This document shows, piece by piece, positions 5,920-11,282 of a DNA stretch of 11,282 nt. Each line of letters begins with the position of its first letter. The first letter of the stretch is position 1. The notes beneath the pieces are model-generated. The model was not told the origin of the DNA and did not search any database. It saw only the letters and a program-made list of their open reading frames with translations. The DNA is from Planctomycetota bacterium (lineage in GTDB: Bacteria > Planctomycetota > Planctomycetia > Pirellulales > Thermoguttaceae). A program made the translations under genes and the position numbers. The DNA lies in NCBI GenBank assembly GCA_021784975.1, contig JAJYGU010000007.1, positions 1 to 11,282 of the forward strand. Direction: 5' to 3'.

Positions 5920-7329
5920 ATGCCAATCGCAAAATGTCTCTTTTGGAGCCTGCCTGTCCTGTTAACAATCATGGGGCAAGGGGACAATCCCATTTTCGCG
6001 GCTTCCTGCCGCGAAAATTGGGACAGTCCCCGTGAACGGTTATCGCCACGCGAGCCGGCCGCCCGGCCGCACCTGGCCGACTACGACGCGGAGCTTCGGC
6101 GGAAAGACGGACGGGTGGACGCCGACGCCATGGTCCGGCGGCTCAAAGAACTGGGGGTGACCACCTATTATTGGCTGATCTGCCACGCGGCCACCGACTG
6201 GGACGATTTGAAGGTCTTCCTGCCCAAGGCGGCCAAGGCCGGCATCGAGGTGTGGGTCTATCTGGTGCCGCCGTCGGAGAGCGCGCCCAGCCCGGGCATG
6301 CCCCACTGCGAACCTTTTCGGCTGGATTATGTGCGCTGGGGCGAGGAAATCGCCCGGCTGTCGCTGGCCCATCCGAATCTGACCGCCTGGGTGATCGACG
6401 ATTTCTACGCCAATCGCCGATTCTTTACGCCGGCCTATGTGGGCGAGATGCGGACCAAGTCGCGGGCCATCAACCCGCGGCTGGCCTTCCTGCCGCTGAT
6501 GTACTTCCCCGAAATCAGCGAGAAGTTCGTCAAGGATTACCGCCCGGTCATCGACGGGGCGGTGGTGGCCTACCTTCAGGACCGAGAAGAGATCGACCGG
6601 ACCTGGGCCATGCTGAACGACGCCAGCATTCCGCCGGTGAGCGAGCTCAGTTGTCCGGCAGTGACGCCGACGCGGGCGGGCGATTATGTGATGGCCAGCC
6701 AATCGGCCAAGGTGTTGCCGGCCGAGCGATACCAGCTCTCTTTCCTGGAACGCGACGGCTATACGGGCCCGACTACCGGGTATCACTACAAGCAACTGCT
6801 GGTGGACGGAGGCGTCGTCTGGGAGGAGGATGCAGCCGGCGGCCCGAGCGGCTGGCAGCGGGTCTCGGTTGATGTCACCCGCCAGGTCCGCGGCAAGACC
6901 AACATCAGCCTGGCCTTTCGGTTGCTGGAAAAGAAGGGCGTCGGCAATTTTCCGCTGCAATGGCGGATCAAGCAGTTGCGCGGCCAAAACCTGCAACTGG
7001 CGGCCGATCTGAGCGAGCCGCAGAACTGGAAGGCCTCTCACCGCGGGCCGCTGGAGACTGAGTTTGGCGCGAGCCCGAAACCTGGCCGGCGGCGCTTCCA
7101 CATCCCCTTCATCTCCATGACCGCCGCCCAACCGGTGGAGTTTCGTCTGCGGCACGGCGACCCGGCCAGCCCCGAGCGAATCGCCCAGCAACTCCGGATC
7201 TCATTGGAGGCGTGGCGAGCGGCTAAGTGCGAGGGGGTGGTCACCTATTGCCTCGACAAGCGGCCGCAGAGCCCCGAGTTCCCGCTGGTGCGGAAGCTAT
7301 TTGCCGAGTTCGCCGGCTCCGGGCCCTAA
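5920..7329 (+). CDS. secreted protein of unknown function, TIM-barrel hydrolase-like
   Basis: 469 residues. The start is fixed by GGAGG (5907-5911) 8 nt upstream. An N-terminal signal is visible: K5 then a hydrophobic run CLFWSLPVLLTIM (6-18), so the product is probably exported. The mature part alternates strands and helices as in TIM-barrel glycoside-hydrolase-like proteins: AMVRRLKELGVTTYYWLI (70-87), AAKAGIEVWVYLVPP (104-118), LTAWVIDDFYANRRF (154-168; D160/D161 at a strand end are candidate catalytic acids), a strand at 188-196 and DGAVVAYLQDREE (212-224). A beta-rich insertion (about 270-415) looks like a carbohydrate-binding or jelly-roll module before the last helix and strand ISLEAWRAAKCEGVVTYCLDK (427-447). 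Residues 21-37 are encoded by an inserted palindrome. I cannot assign a family or substrate. It meets the ROK-family gene tail to tail with a 4-bp overlap. Confidence 0.75.
   Translation: MPIAKCLFWSLPVLLTIMGQGDNPIFAASCRENWDSPRERLSPREPAARPHLADYDAELRRKDGRVDADAMVRRLKELGVTTYYWLICHAATDWDDLKVFLPKAAKAGIEVWVYLVPPSESAPSPGMPHCEPFRLDYVRWGEEIARLSLAHPNLTAWVIDDFYANRRFFTPAYVGEMRTKSRAINPRLAFLPLMYFPEISEKFVKDYRPVIDGAVVAYLQDREEIDRTWAMLNDASIPPVSELSCPAVTPTRAGDYVMASQSAKVLPAERYQLSFLERDGYTGPTTGYHYKQLLVDGGVVWEEDAAGGPSGWQRVSVDVTRQVRGKTNISLAFRLLEKKGVGNFPLQWRIKQLRGQNLQLAADLSEPQNWKASHRGPLETEFGASPKPGRRRFHIPFISMTAAQPVEFRLRHGDPASPERIAQQLRISLEAWRAAKCEGVVTYCLDKRPQSPEFPLVRKLFAEFAGSGP
5981..6031. repeat. REP/MITE-like palindrome inside the TIM-barrel-like gene
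   Basis: Perfect 11-bp inner arms ATTTTCGCGGC (5992-6002) and GCCGCGAAAAT (6008-6018) surround the loop TTCCT. They are extended by outer boxes GGGACAATCCC (5981-5991) and GGGACAGTCCCC (6020-6031), which are near-complements after one unpaired T. The element lies in frame and encodes a linker between the signal peptide and the mature protein. A relative with the same GGGACAGTCCCC edge is at 8541-8610. Confidence 0.75.
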
Positions 7330-8372
7330 CGCCTCGCCGTCCTCCGCCGGTGGTCGGCCCGGGCGATGCCGGCGGCGCCGTAGCACACCGCATCGGAGCC
7401 CAGCGCGGCGAAGTCGATAACCGTATGCTCCGCCAGGGTTGCGAACGCCCGGCGGGCTACCTCTTCTTTGACCCATTGGAGAAACTGCCGTCCCAAGGGC
7501 GTGGAACTGCCGCCGAAGGTCATGGCGCCGCTGAGCAACACACCGTCGGGGTCCAGGGTGTTCATGAGATTCACGATCCCGACCGCCAGATAACGGGCCA
7601 TTTCGGCGATGATCTCCAGCGAAACGGGATCGCCGGCGTTGGCCCCTTGGGCCAGCAGATCGAGCGTGGCTGCCTGACCCTGATCCAGGCGGCCGGCCAA
7701 TGGGCTTGCCCGGCCGCCAGCAAGCGATTGCCGCACGCGATCCGCCACCGCATCCGGGCTGAGGTAGGCCTGCAAATGGCCGCGCTGTCCGCAGGGGCAG
7801 AGGGGGGCCTGCGGGCCATATTGGATAATCATGTGGGCCGCATCAACGCCGTGGCTGCCCAGGCCGTCGATCGACGCGTCGCCAAAGATCACCCCGCAGC
7901 CGATGCGTGCGTCCAGCATGAGCAACACCAGGCTGGAAAGGCTCCGGCCGGCGCCCACCCACGACTCGCCAAAGGCGGCCGCGACCGCGTCGTTGGCAAG
8001 GGAGACCGGAAGTTTACAGACCGCCGCAGAACGCTCGCAGAGCGATTTTTTCCCATCGTCCGACGGGTCGGCCACGTCGGTCAATTTGCCGAAGAAGCTA
8101 TCGACCGTGCCGGGCAACGCCAGACCGACCCGGGCAACCGCGCCAGCCGGGGCGTCGGCCTGGCGCATTACCTCAGCCACCGCCTTGTGGGTCCGGCGGA
8201 GGACGTCCTCCAGGCAGTCCAGGGTGCCGGGTAGCACCACGCCCCAGGAAAGCGGAAGCCCCCGGTCGTCGAGCACCCCGACTGTCAGGCCGGTCTCCGC
8301 CACGCCGACCCCCACAAATAATGGGGCTGTTGCCTCCGCGAAAGATATAAACTGCTGATCGTGCAACATCAT
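7326..8372 (-). CDS. ROK-family protein (sugar kinase homologue, divergent)
   Basis: 348 residues in the ASKHA fold; ROK proteins are ATP-dependent hexokinases or NagC/XylR-type repressors. No N-terminal helix-turn-helix is present, so it is not a repressor of the usual kind. Recognisable regions are VGLALPGTVD (82-91), the catalytic loop LANDAVAAAFGE (125-136) with D128, the zinc region H180 and CPCGQRGHL (192-200), and LDPDGVLLSGAM (273-284). Key positions deviate: the DxGGT phosphate loop reads GVAETGLT (23-30); END reads AND; the sugar-binding ExGH reads DAAH (177-180); and GCLE reads GHLQ (198-201), so the third zinc cysteine is a histidine. It may be an altered kinase, a non-catalytic sugar sensor, or decaying. 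Tandem ATGs (8372, 8369) make the start uncertain by one residue; no clear ribosome site is seen. The convergent neighbour could act on the same sugar pathway, which is only a guess. Confidence 0.8.
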   Translation of the reverse strand: MMLHDQQFISFAEATAPLFVGVGVAETGLTVGVLDDRGLPLSWGVVLPGTLDCLEDVLRRTHKAVAEVMRQADAPAGAVARVGLALPGTVDSFFGKLTDVADPSDDGKKSLCERSAAVCKLPVSLANDAVAAAFGESWVGAGRSLSSLVLLMLDARIGCGVIFGDASIDGLGSHGVDAAHMIIQYGPQAPLCPCGQRGHLQAYLSPDAVADRVRQSLAGGRASPLAGRLDQGQAATLDLLAQGANAGDPVSLEIIAEMARYLAVGIVNLMNTLDPDGVLLSGAMTFGGSSTPLGRQFLQWVKEEVARRAFATLAEHTVIDFAALGSDAVCYGAAGIARADHRRRTARR

Positions 8373-8406
8373 GAGCTGGTGTCAAGCGTTCCGCCAATTC
8401 CTCATC

Positions 8407-8440
8407 TGCCAGCAAGCCTGAATCATAGGGATTGCTGGCA
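8407..8440. promoter_or_regulatory. inverted repeat, candidate operator of the ROK-family gene
   Basis: Perfect 9-bp arms TGCCAGCAA (8407-8415) and TTGCTGGCA (8432-8440) are separated by 16 bp. One arm lies in the promoter spacer, the other at the predicted transcription start, so the -10 box is between them. A repressor dimer here would silence the gene. The regulator is not in the window. Confidence 0.45.
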
Positions 8441-8450
8441 TCGCTTGCAA
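8422..8450 (-). promoter_or_regulatory. promoter of the ROK-family gene
   Basis: On the minus strand TTGCAA (8450-8445), a 17-bp spacer and TATGAT (8427-8422; 5/6 match) place the start near 8415, giving a leader of about 43 nt. Confidence 0.55.
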
Positions 8451-8531
8451 CGTTGTGAACTCGGAATTCCGGGCAATTTGCGATTGTGCCAAATCGGCGT
8501 TCCGGGGAGAATGCCGCATCCCAAAAAGCTA

Positions 8532-8610
8532 CCCGCAGAAGCGGGCAGTCCCGTTTGTGTGGCCGGGTGCCATGCAGAGCATGGTCGCCCCAAAAATCGG
8601 GACAGTCCCC
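8532..8610. repeat. REP/MITE-like palindromic cluster
   Basis: A small hairpin CCCGC (8532-8536)/GCGGG (8541-8545) leads into a larger inverted unit. The left edge GGGCAGTCCCG (about 8542-8553) is a near-complement of the right edge CGGGACAGTCCCC (8598-8610). Between them is a hairpin CCATGC (8570-8575)/GCATGG (8579-8584) with flanking GGG (8565-8567)/CCC (8588-8590). The right edge, with AAAAAT before it, closely repeats 6014-6031. It sits in the 407-bp divergent gap 8373-8779. Confidence 0.6.
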
Positions 8611-8635
8611 ACCCGATAAGAGAAAAGGATTTCAC

Positions 8636-8705
8636 GGCGGCTCGTGTGGTCCGCAGTCAGTCGCGCCCCAGGATGTGGGCATCCTCTGATCCGATGCGAG
8701 CCGCC
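8636..8705. other. possible structured RNA or DNA element upstream of the protease gene
   Basis: Perfect 9-bp arms GGCGGCTCG (8636-8644) and CGAGCCGCC (8697-8705) enclose a perfect 6-bp hairpin AGGATG (8670-8675)/CATCCT (8680-8685). A nested stem of this kind could form in the leader of the downstream gene. I recognise no known riboswitch, and no clear promoter is seen between it and ATG 8780. Confidence 0.35.
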
Positions 8706-8779
8706 TCAATCACGGTAACATGGAGGTTGCCGCCTGCGGTGCGCGGCGCCCTCAACGAAGACCGATCCGGAGGGAACCC

Positions 8780-10432
8780 ATGGTCTCGTTGCACGCGGCC
8801 CTTGTGGCCATGGCGCTGTCGGGCGCCGGCCAAACCGTTTTGTACGATTTCTATGCCGATTGGTGCGGACCTTGCCGGGCGATGGGCCCCACGGTGGAGG
8901 CCTTGATCGCCAAAGGCTATCCCGTCCAGCGGGTCAACGTGGACCAGTATCGAGCTTTTGCCCAGCAATTCCGGGTGGAGTCGCTTCCCTGTTTCGTGAT
9001 GGTCGTCGACGGCCGCGAGGTGGATCGGGTGGTGGGGGGCACCACGATGTTTCGCCTGGAGCGGATGTGCCGGCTGGCGAGGCCGCGGGCCCGCGACACG
9101 TCGCCTCCCCTGCTGGTCCAAGCCTCCGGTTCGTCCGTTCCCGGCGCAAGCCTGCGGGCAGCCTCGGCGCCCGGCATCGGCCCGGCTCCGCCGTTTGCCA
9201 ACCAGACCTCCGTCGCCCCGCCCTGGTCAAGCCAGCCTGTACCGCCATCAGGCCAGGGGCCATCCGCGGCTGCAGTCATGCCGGTTTCCTACCAACGCGA
9301 CCATGCTGAGACAGCCGATGCCAGGCTGCTGGCCGCCAGCGTGCGGCTTCAGGTGGCCGACCCCAACGGCCGTTCGTGCGGATCGGGCACCATCATCGAC
9401 AGCCGCGACGGCAAAGCCTTGGTCCTCACGTGCGGCCATATCTTCCGCGATTCGGGAGGCAAAGGCAGAATCGAGGTCGATCTGTTCGGCCCGAACGGCC
9501 CGCAACGCGTGCCGGGAGAACTTGTCTCCTTCGATGCCAATGTGCGCGACGTCGGCTTAGTGATGATTCGTATTGCCGGTCCGGTTGTTGCTGCCCGGGT
9601 TGCCCCGCCCGGCTATCCGGTTCGTGTCGGTCAGGCGGTCATCAGTGTGGGCTGCAACCAGGGCGACCCACCGACCCCGCGGCACAGTCGGATCAGTGCG
9701 CTGGACAAATACGTCTACACCGGTCCGGCCAACGCCGCCGAGCCGGCCAACATCGAGGTGGCCGATCAGCCCGTCGAAGGCCGCAGCGGCGGCGGGCTGT
9801 TTTCGCCAGAGGGCTATTTGCTCGGCGTGTGCAACGCCGCCGACCCGGGCGACAAAGAAGGCCTCTATGCCTCGCTGGGGCCAATTTATGCCGAATTGGA
9901 TCGGGTCAACCTGTCGGCCCTCTACCGGACACCGGGCGAGGTTCCCAATCCAACCATTCTGGCGGCCGCGCCGGCCACCACGGCGCCGGCGACACTTCCA
10001 CCCCTCGGTCCGCTGCCCGGCATGTCCGGCGGTCCGTCACCATCGGCGCCGTCTGCGTCGCCGATGTCCGTGGTGGCGAATGGAGCATCCAATGTGCAGG
10101 CCCCGGCGGCGGCCGCCGGACCGGCAACAACCTCGCCCCTCGGCGCCGCCCTGCCACCCTACGAACAGGCGGCCCTCAGCGACCTTAAGTACAAGGCCAA
10201 GCAAGGGGCCACCATCGTCTGCATCGTGAACAATCCCAACGGCAAGAGCGAGGTGTATGTGATCGACAACGCCTCGGCAGGACTTCGCAGACAACTCTCG
10301 GCAGTCGGCCGACCACCGACCGCTCCCTACCCGACCTCCTTCGAGGTCCCTCGTCCGCGCAGGACGATTCTCGAGTGGTCGGCCGAGTCGAACCCGGCCG
10401 ATGCCAACCGGAGTTGGCGAGCCGACCGATGA
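8780..10432 (+). CDS. exported thioredoxin-like domain fused to trypsin-like serine protease
   Basis: 550 residues. GGAGGG (8769-8774) 5 nt before ATG 8780 fixes the start. Residues 1-17 are hydrophobic with small residues at the end, a short signal-like segment lacking the usual positive charge. A thioredoxin-like domain follows (about 19-100) with the redox motif WCGPC (28-32) and the cis-proline loop SLPCF (P70); it begins near the strand before the motif, so the usual first strand and helix are missing or very short. A Pro/Ser/Ala-rich linker (106-170) leads to a trypsin/DegP-like protease (about 183-380) with all three triad residues: H220 in LTCGHIF, D257 in DVGLVMI and S336 in GRSGGGLF. 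A second Pro/Ala-rich linker (388-460) precedes a small C-terminal module (461-550) that I do not recognise. It probably acts outside the cytoplasm; the substrate is unknown. No PDZ domain is apparent. Confidence 0.85.
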   Translation: MVSLHAALVAMALSGAGQTVLYDFYADWCGPCRAMGPTVEALIAKGYPVQRVNVDQYRAFAQQFRVESLPCFVMVVDGREVDRVVGGTTMFRLERMCRLARPRARDTSPPLLVQASGSSVPGASLRAASAPGIGPAPPFANQTSVAPPWSSQPVPPSGQGPSAAAVMPVSYQRDHAETADARLLAASVRLQVADPNGRSCGSGTIIDSRDGKALVLTCGHIFRDSGGKGRIEVDLFGPNGPQRVPGELVSFDANVRDVGLVMIRIAGPVVAARVAPPGYPVRVGQAVISVGCNQGDPPTPRHSRISALDKYVYTGPANAAEPANIEVADQPVEGRSGGGLFSPEGYLLGVCNAADPGDKEGLYASLGPIYAELDRVNLSALYRTPGEVPNPTILAAAPATTAPATLPPLGPLPGMSGGPSPSAPSASPMSVVANGASNVQAPAAAAGPATTSPLGAALPPYEQAALSDLKYKAKQGATIVCIVNNPNGKSEVYVIDNASAGLRRQLSAVGRPPTAPYPTSFEVPRPRRTILEWSAESNPADANRSWRADR

Positions 10433-10500
10433 CTGTGGTGCTTTTGCCTGTGGCCGCGGTGATGCTCCCGACGCTTTATTGTGCGGCTGAAGAAGAGTAG
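10429..10500 (+). CDS. possible 23-residue hydrophobic peptide
   Basis: The ATG overlaps the stop of the protease gene (ATGA, 10429-10432), the classic arrangement for translational coupling. The peptide is MTVVLLPVAAVMLPTLYC followed by AAEEE, then TAG. It is a single hydrophobic stretch with an acidic tail, like a signal peptide or a tiny membrane protein. No separate ribosome site is evident. It could equally be chance or the remnant of a lost downstream secreted-protein gene. Confidence 0.25.
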   Translation: MTVVLLPVAAVMLPTLYCAAEEE

Positions 10501-10561
10501 GCGCCCAAAGTCGGATTTCAAATTGACCCACTTCTCCTGTTTCCGGTCCTGTTCTGGGCTG

Positions 10562-10598
10562 TATTGACATCATCGCATCACGTGCTATGATGTCGATA
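10562..10598. promoter_or_regulatory. palindromic operator of vapBC
   Basis: The 12-bp arms TATTGACATCAT (10562-10573) and ATGATGTCGATA (10587-10598) are reverse complements at 11 of 12 positions, with a perfect 8-bp core (GACATCAT/ATGATGTC) and a 13-bp spacer. One arm covers the -35 box and the other the -10 box and start. This is the expected site for autorepression by a VapB ribbon-helix-helix antitoxin or the VapBC complex. Confidence 0.75.
10564..10591 (+). promoter_or_regulatory. vapBC promoter giving a predicted leaderless mRNA
   Basis: Perfect TTGACA (10564-10569), a 16-bp spacer and TATGAT (10586-10591; 5/6). The expected start, 7 nt after the -10 box, is 10598, exactly the A of the antitoxin ATG. 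No ribosome site precedes that ATG, consistent with leaderless translation. The gap upstream, 10433-10561, holds only the small ORF and no visible structure. Confidence 0.7.
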
Positions 10599-10843
10599 TG
10601 AGAACCACACTGGACATTGACCCCGTTGTTCTTAGCGCAGCGAAAGACGTTGCTCACTTGAGCCGGCGGAGCCTGGGCGCGGTGATTTCGCAGTGGGCAC
10701 GAAAGGGCCTGGAGGCTTCGCGAACGCCCCCGTCTACCTTGGAAAGGAACGGGTTCCCGCTCTTCTCCGTTCCGGCCGGCACTCCCCCGGTCACGACGGA
10801 GACCGTCAGCGAGATCCTTGCCGATGAAGACTTGCCTACTTGA
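10598..10843 (+). CDS. vapB: VapB-type ribbon-helix-helix antitoxin
   Basis: 81 residues. The N-terminal MRTTLDIDPVVL (1-12), followed by two helices to ARKGLEA (34-40), is a ribbon-helix-helix DNA-binding fold whose strand TTLDI inserts in the operator. The C-terminal part NGFPLFSVPAGTPPVTTETVSEIL (51-74) is the toxin-neutralising tail usual in this VapB group, ending in acidic DED. It overlaps the toxin gene by 20 bp, as is usual for such pairs. It would bind and inhibit the toxin and repress the shared promoter. Confidence 0.85.
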   Translation: MRTTLDIDPVVLSAAKDVAHLSRRSLGAVISQWARKGLEASRTPPSTLERNGFPLFSVPAGTPPVTTETVSEILADEDLPT

Positions 10844-11252
10844 CGTGAATGTCCTATTGGCGCTGGCGTGGCCTCACCATGCGCATCACGACACCGTGCA
10901 TCGGTGGTGGCGGTCAGTCGAGGTAACGTCGTGGGCAACCACCACCCAGACGCAGCTTGGCTTCGTCCGCGTGAGCTGTCATCCGAAATTCGTTCCGACG
11001 CCCGCGAGCCCGGCGCAATCGCTCCAGGTGCTCCTTCAGATGACCTCGCGGAGCGACCACGCATTTTGGGCCGAAACGCCGGATGGAACTCGTGATGCGG
11101 AAATCGCACGCCGACTCTCTGCCTGTCTCACGCACGGTCAGATCAGCGACGCATACCTTGCCGCCACGGCCCATCATCACGGCGGCCAACTGGCAACGTT
11201 CGATCGATCCCTGGCAGAGCGACACGCAGATGTCGCATTGCTGGTCTCATAG
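10824..11252 (+). CDS. vapC: VapC-type PIN-domain ribonuclease toxin
   Basis: 142 residues with the PIN fold: LLDVNVLLAL (5-14) with D7, SDAYLAA (108-114) with D109, and the final LATFDRSL (123-130) with D127, three of the conserved acidic residues that bind Mg2+ for RNA cleavage. In the middle motif TQLGFVRV (43-50) the position that is often Glu appears to be Gln44, a variation also met in this VapC subgroup. ATG 10824 is preferred over TTG 10818 because GAGAT (10811-10815) is 8 nt upstream and the protein then begins MKTCLLDVN. Targets (typically tRNA or rRNA) cannot be predicted. The 30 bp after the stop hold nothing visible. Confidence 0.87.
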   Translation: MKTCLLDVNVLLALAWPHHAHHDTVHRWWRSVEVTSWATTTQTQLGFVRVSCHPKFVPTPASPAQSLQVLLQMTSRSDHAFWAETPDGTRDAEIARRLSACLTHGQISDAYLAATAHHHGGQLATFDRSLAERHADVALLVS

Positions 11253-11282
11253 CGGCCGGACGGCGTATCGCAGCATGTTTCG

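Noticed and set aside
6004..6012. Lipoprotein signal ending at the cysteine of FAASC (residue 30)
   Set aside because: The cysteine is too far from the hydrophobic core and the preceding residues fit a lipobox poorly; the codons come from the inserted palindrome.
6040..7191. Minus-strand open frame of 383 codons
   Set aside because: It is antisense to the TIM-barrel-like gene, which has a signal peptide and a good ribosome site; the antisense product has no recognisable motif.
7227..8234. Plus-strand open frame of 335 codons
   Set aside because: It lies antisense to the ROK gene, whose motifs are clear; such shadows are common in GC-rich DNA.
7326..8372. NagC/XylR-type ROK repressor
   Set aside because: There is no N-terminal helix-turn-helix; the protein begins about 18 residues before the kinase-type first strand.
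9376..10188. Second plus-strand frame over the protease region
   Set aside because: Its product is Arg/Gly-rich out-of-frame translation of the protease domain; the triad motifs are all in the other frame.

Overview
The window looks like a piece of a GC-rich planctomycete chromosome (Pirellulales-like) or a close relative. This is inferred from the style of the sequence: long, loosely packed genes, a YtrA-type ABC operon whose permease carries a large extra domain, a secreted thioredoxin/trypsin-type protein, and many small dispersed palindromic and tandem repeats. No phage, plasmid or CRISPR structure is visible.

Layout. (1) 2-754, minus: N-terminal 251 residues of an IlvD/Edd-family dehydratase, cut by the window edge. 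(2) 1028-5682, plus: a three-gene set of a YtrA-subfamily GntR repressor, an ABC ATPase and a 999-residue ABC-2-type permease. The permease has two related membrane halves and a long soluble C-terminal region. A strong promoter and a palindromic operator precede the repressor, so the set is probably autoregulated, although 167 and 135 bp gaps containing repeats separate the genes. (3) 5920-7329, plus: a secreted protein with TIM-barrel-like features and an inserted beta-rich region. It converges, with a 4-bp stop-codon overlap, on (4) 7326-8372, minus: a ROK-family sugar-kinase homologue with several altered active-site motifs. (5) 8373-8779: a 407-bp divergent intergenic region with a promoter, palindromes and a possible folded RNA. 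(6) 8780-10432, plus: an exported thioredoxin-like domain fused to a trypsin-like protease with an intact triad, followed by a possible 23-codon ORF overlapping by ATGA. (7) 10598-11252, plus: a VapBC toxin-antitoxin pair with a palindromic operator over its promoter and a predicted leaderless mRNA.

The most striking theme is the invasion of coding sequence by small repeats. The repressor, the ATPase and the permease each take their last codons (and for the ATPase and permease the stop codon) from repeat DNA. The TIM-barrel gene carries a large palindrome in frame just after its signal peptide. Inverted copies of a composite AT/GC repeat flank the repressor gene, and a third copy ends the permease gene. 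No complete new defence or metabolic system is evident; the protein-level novelties are the thioredoxin-protease fusion, the duplicated permease with its fused exterior domain, and the divergent ROK protein.
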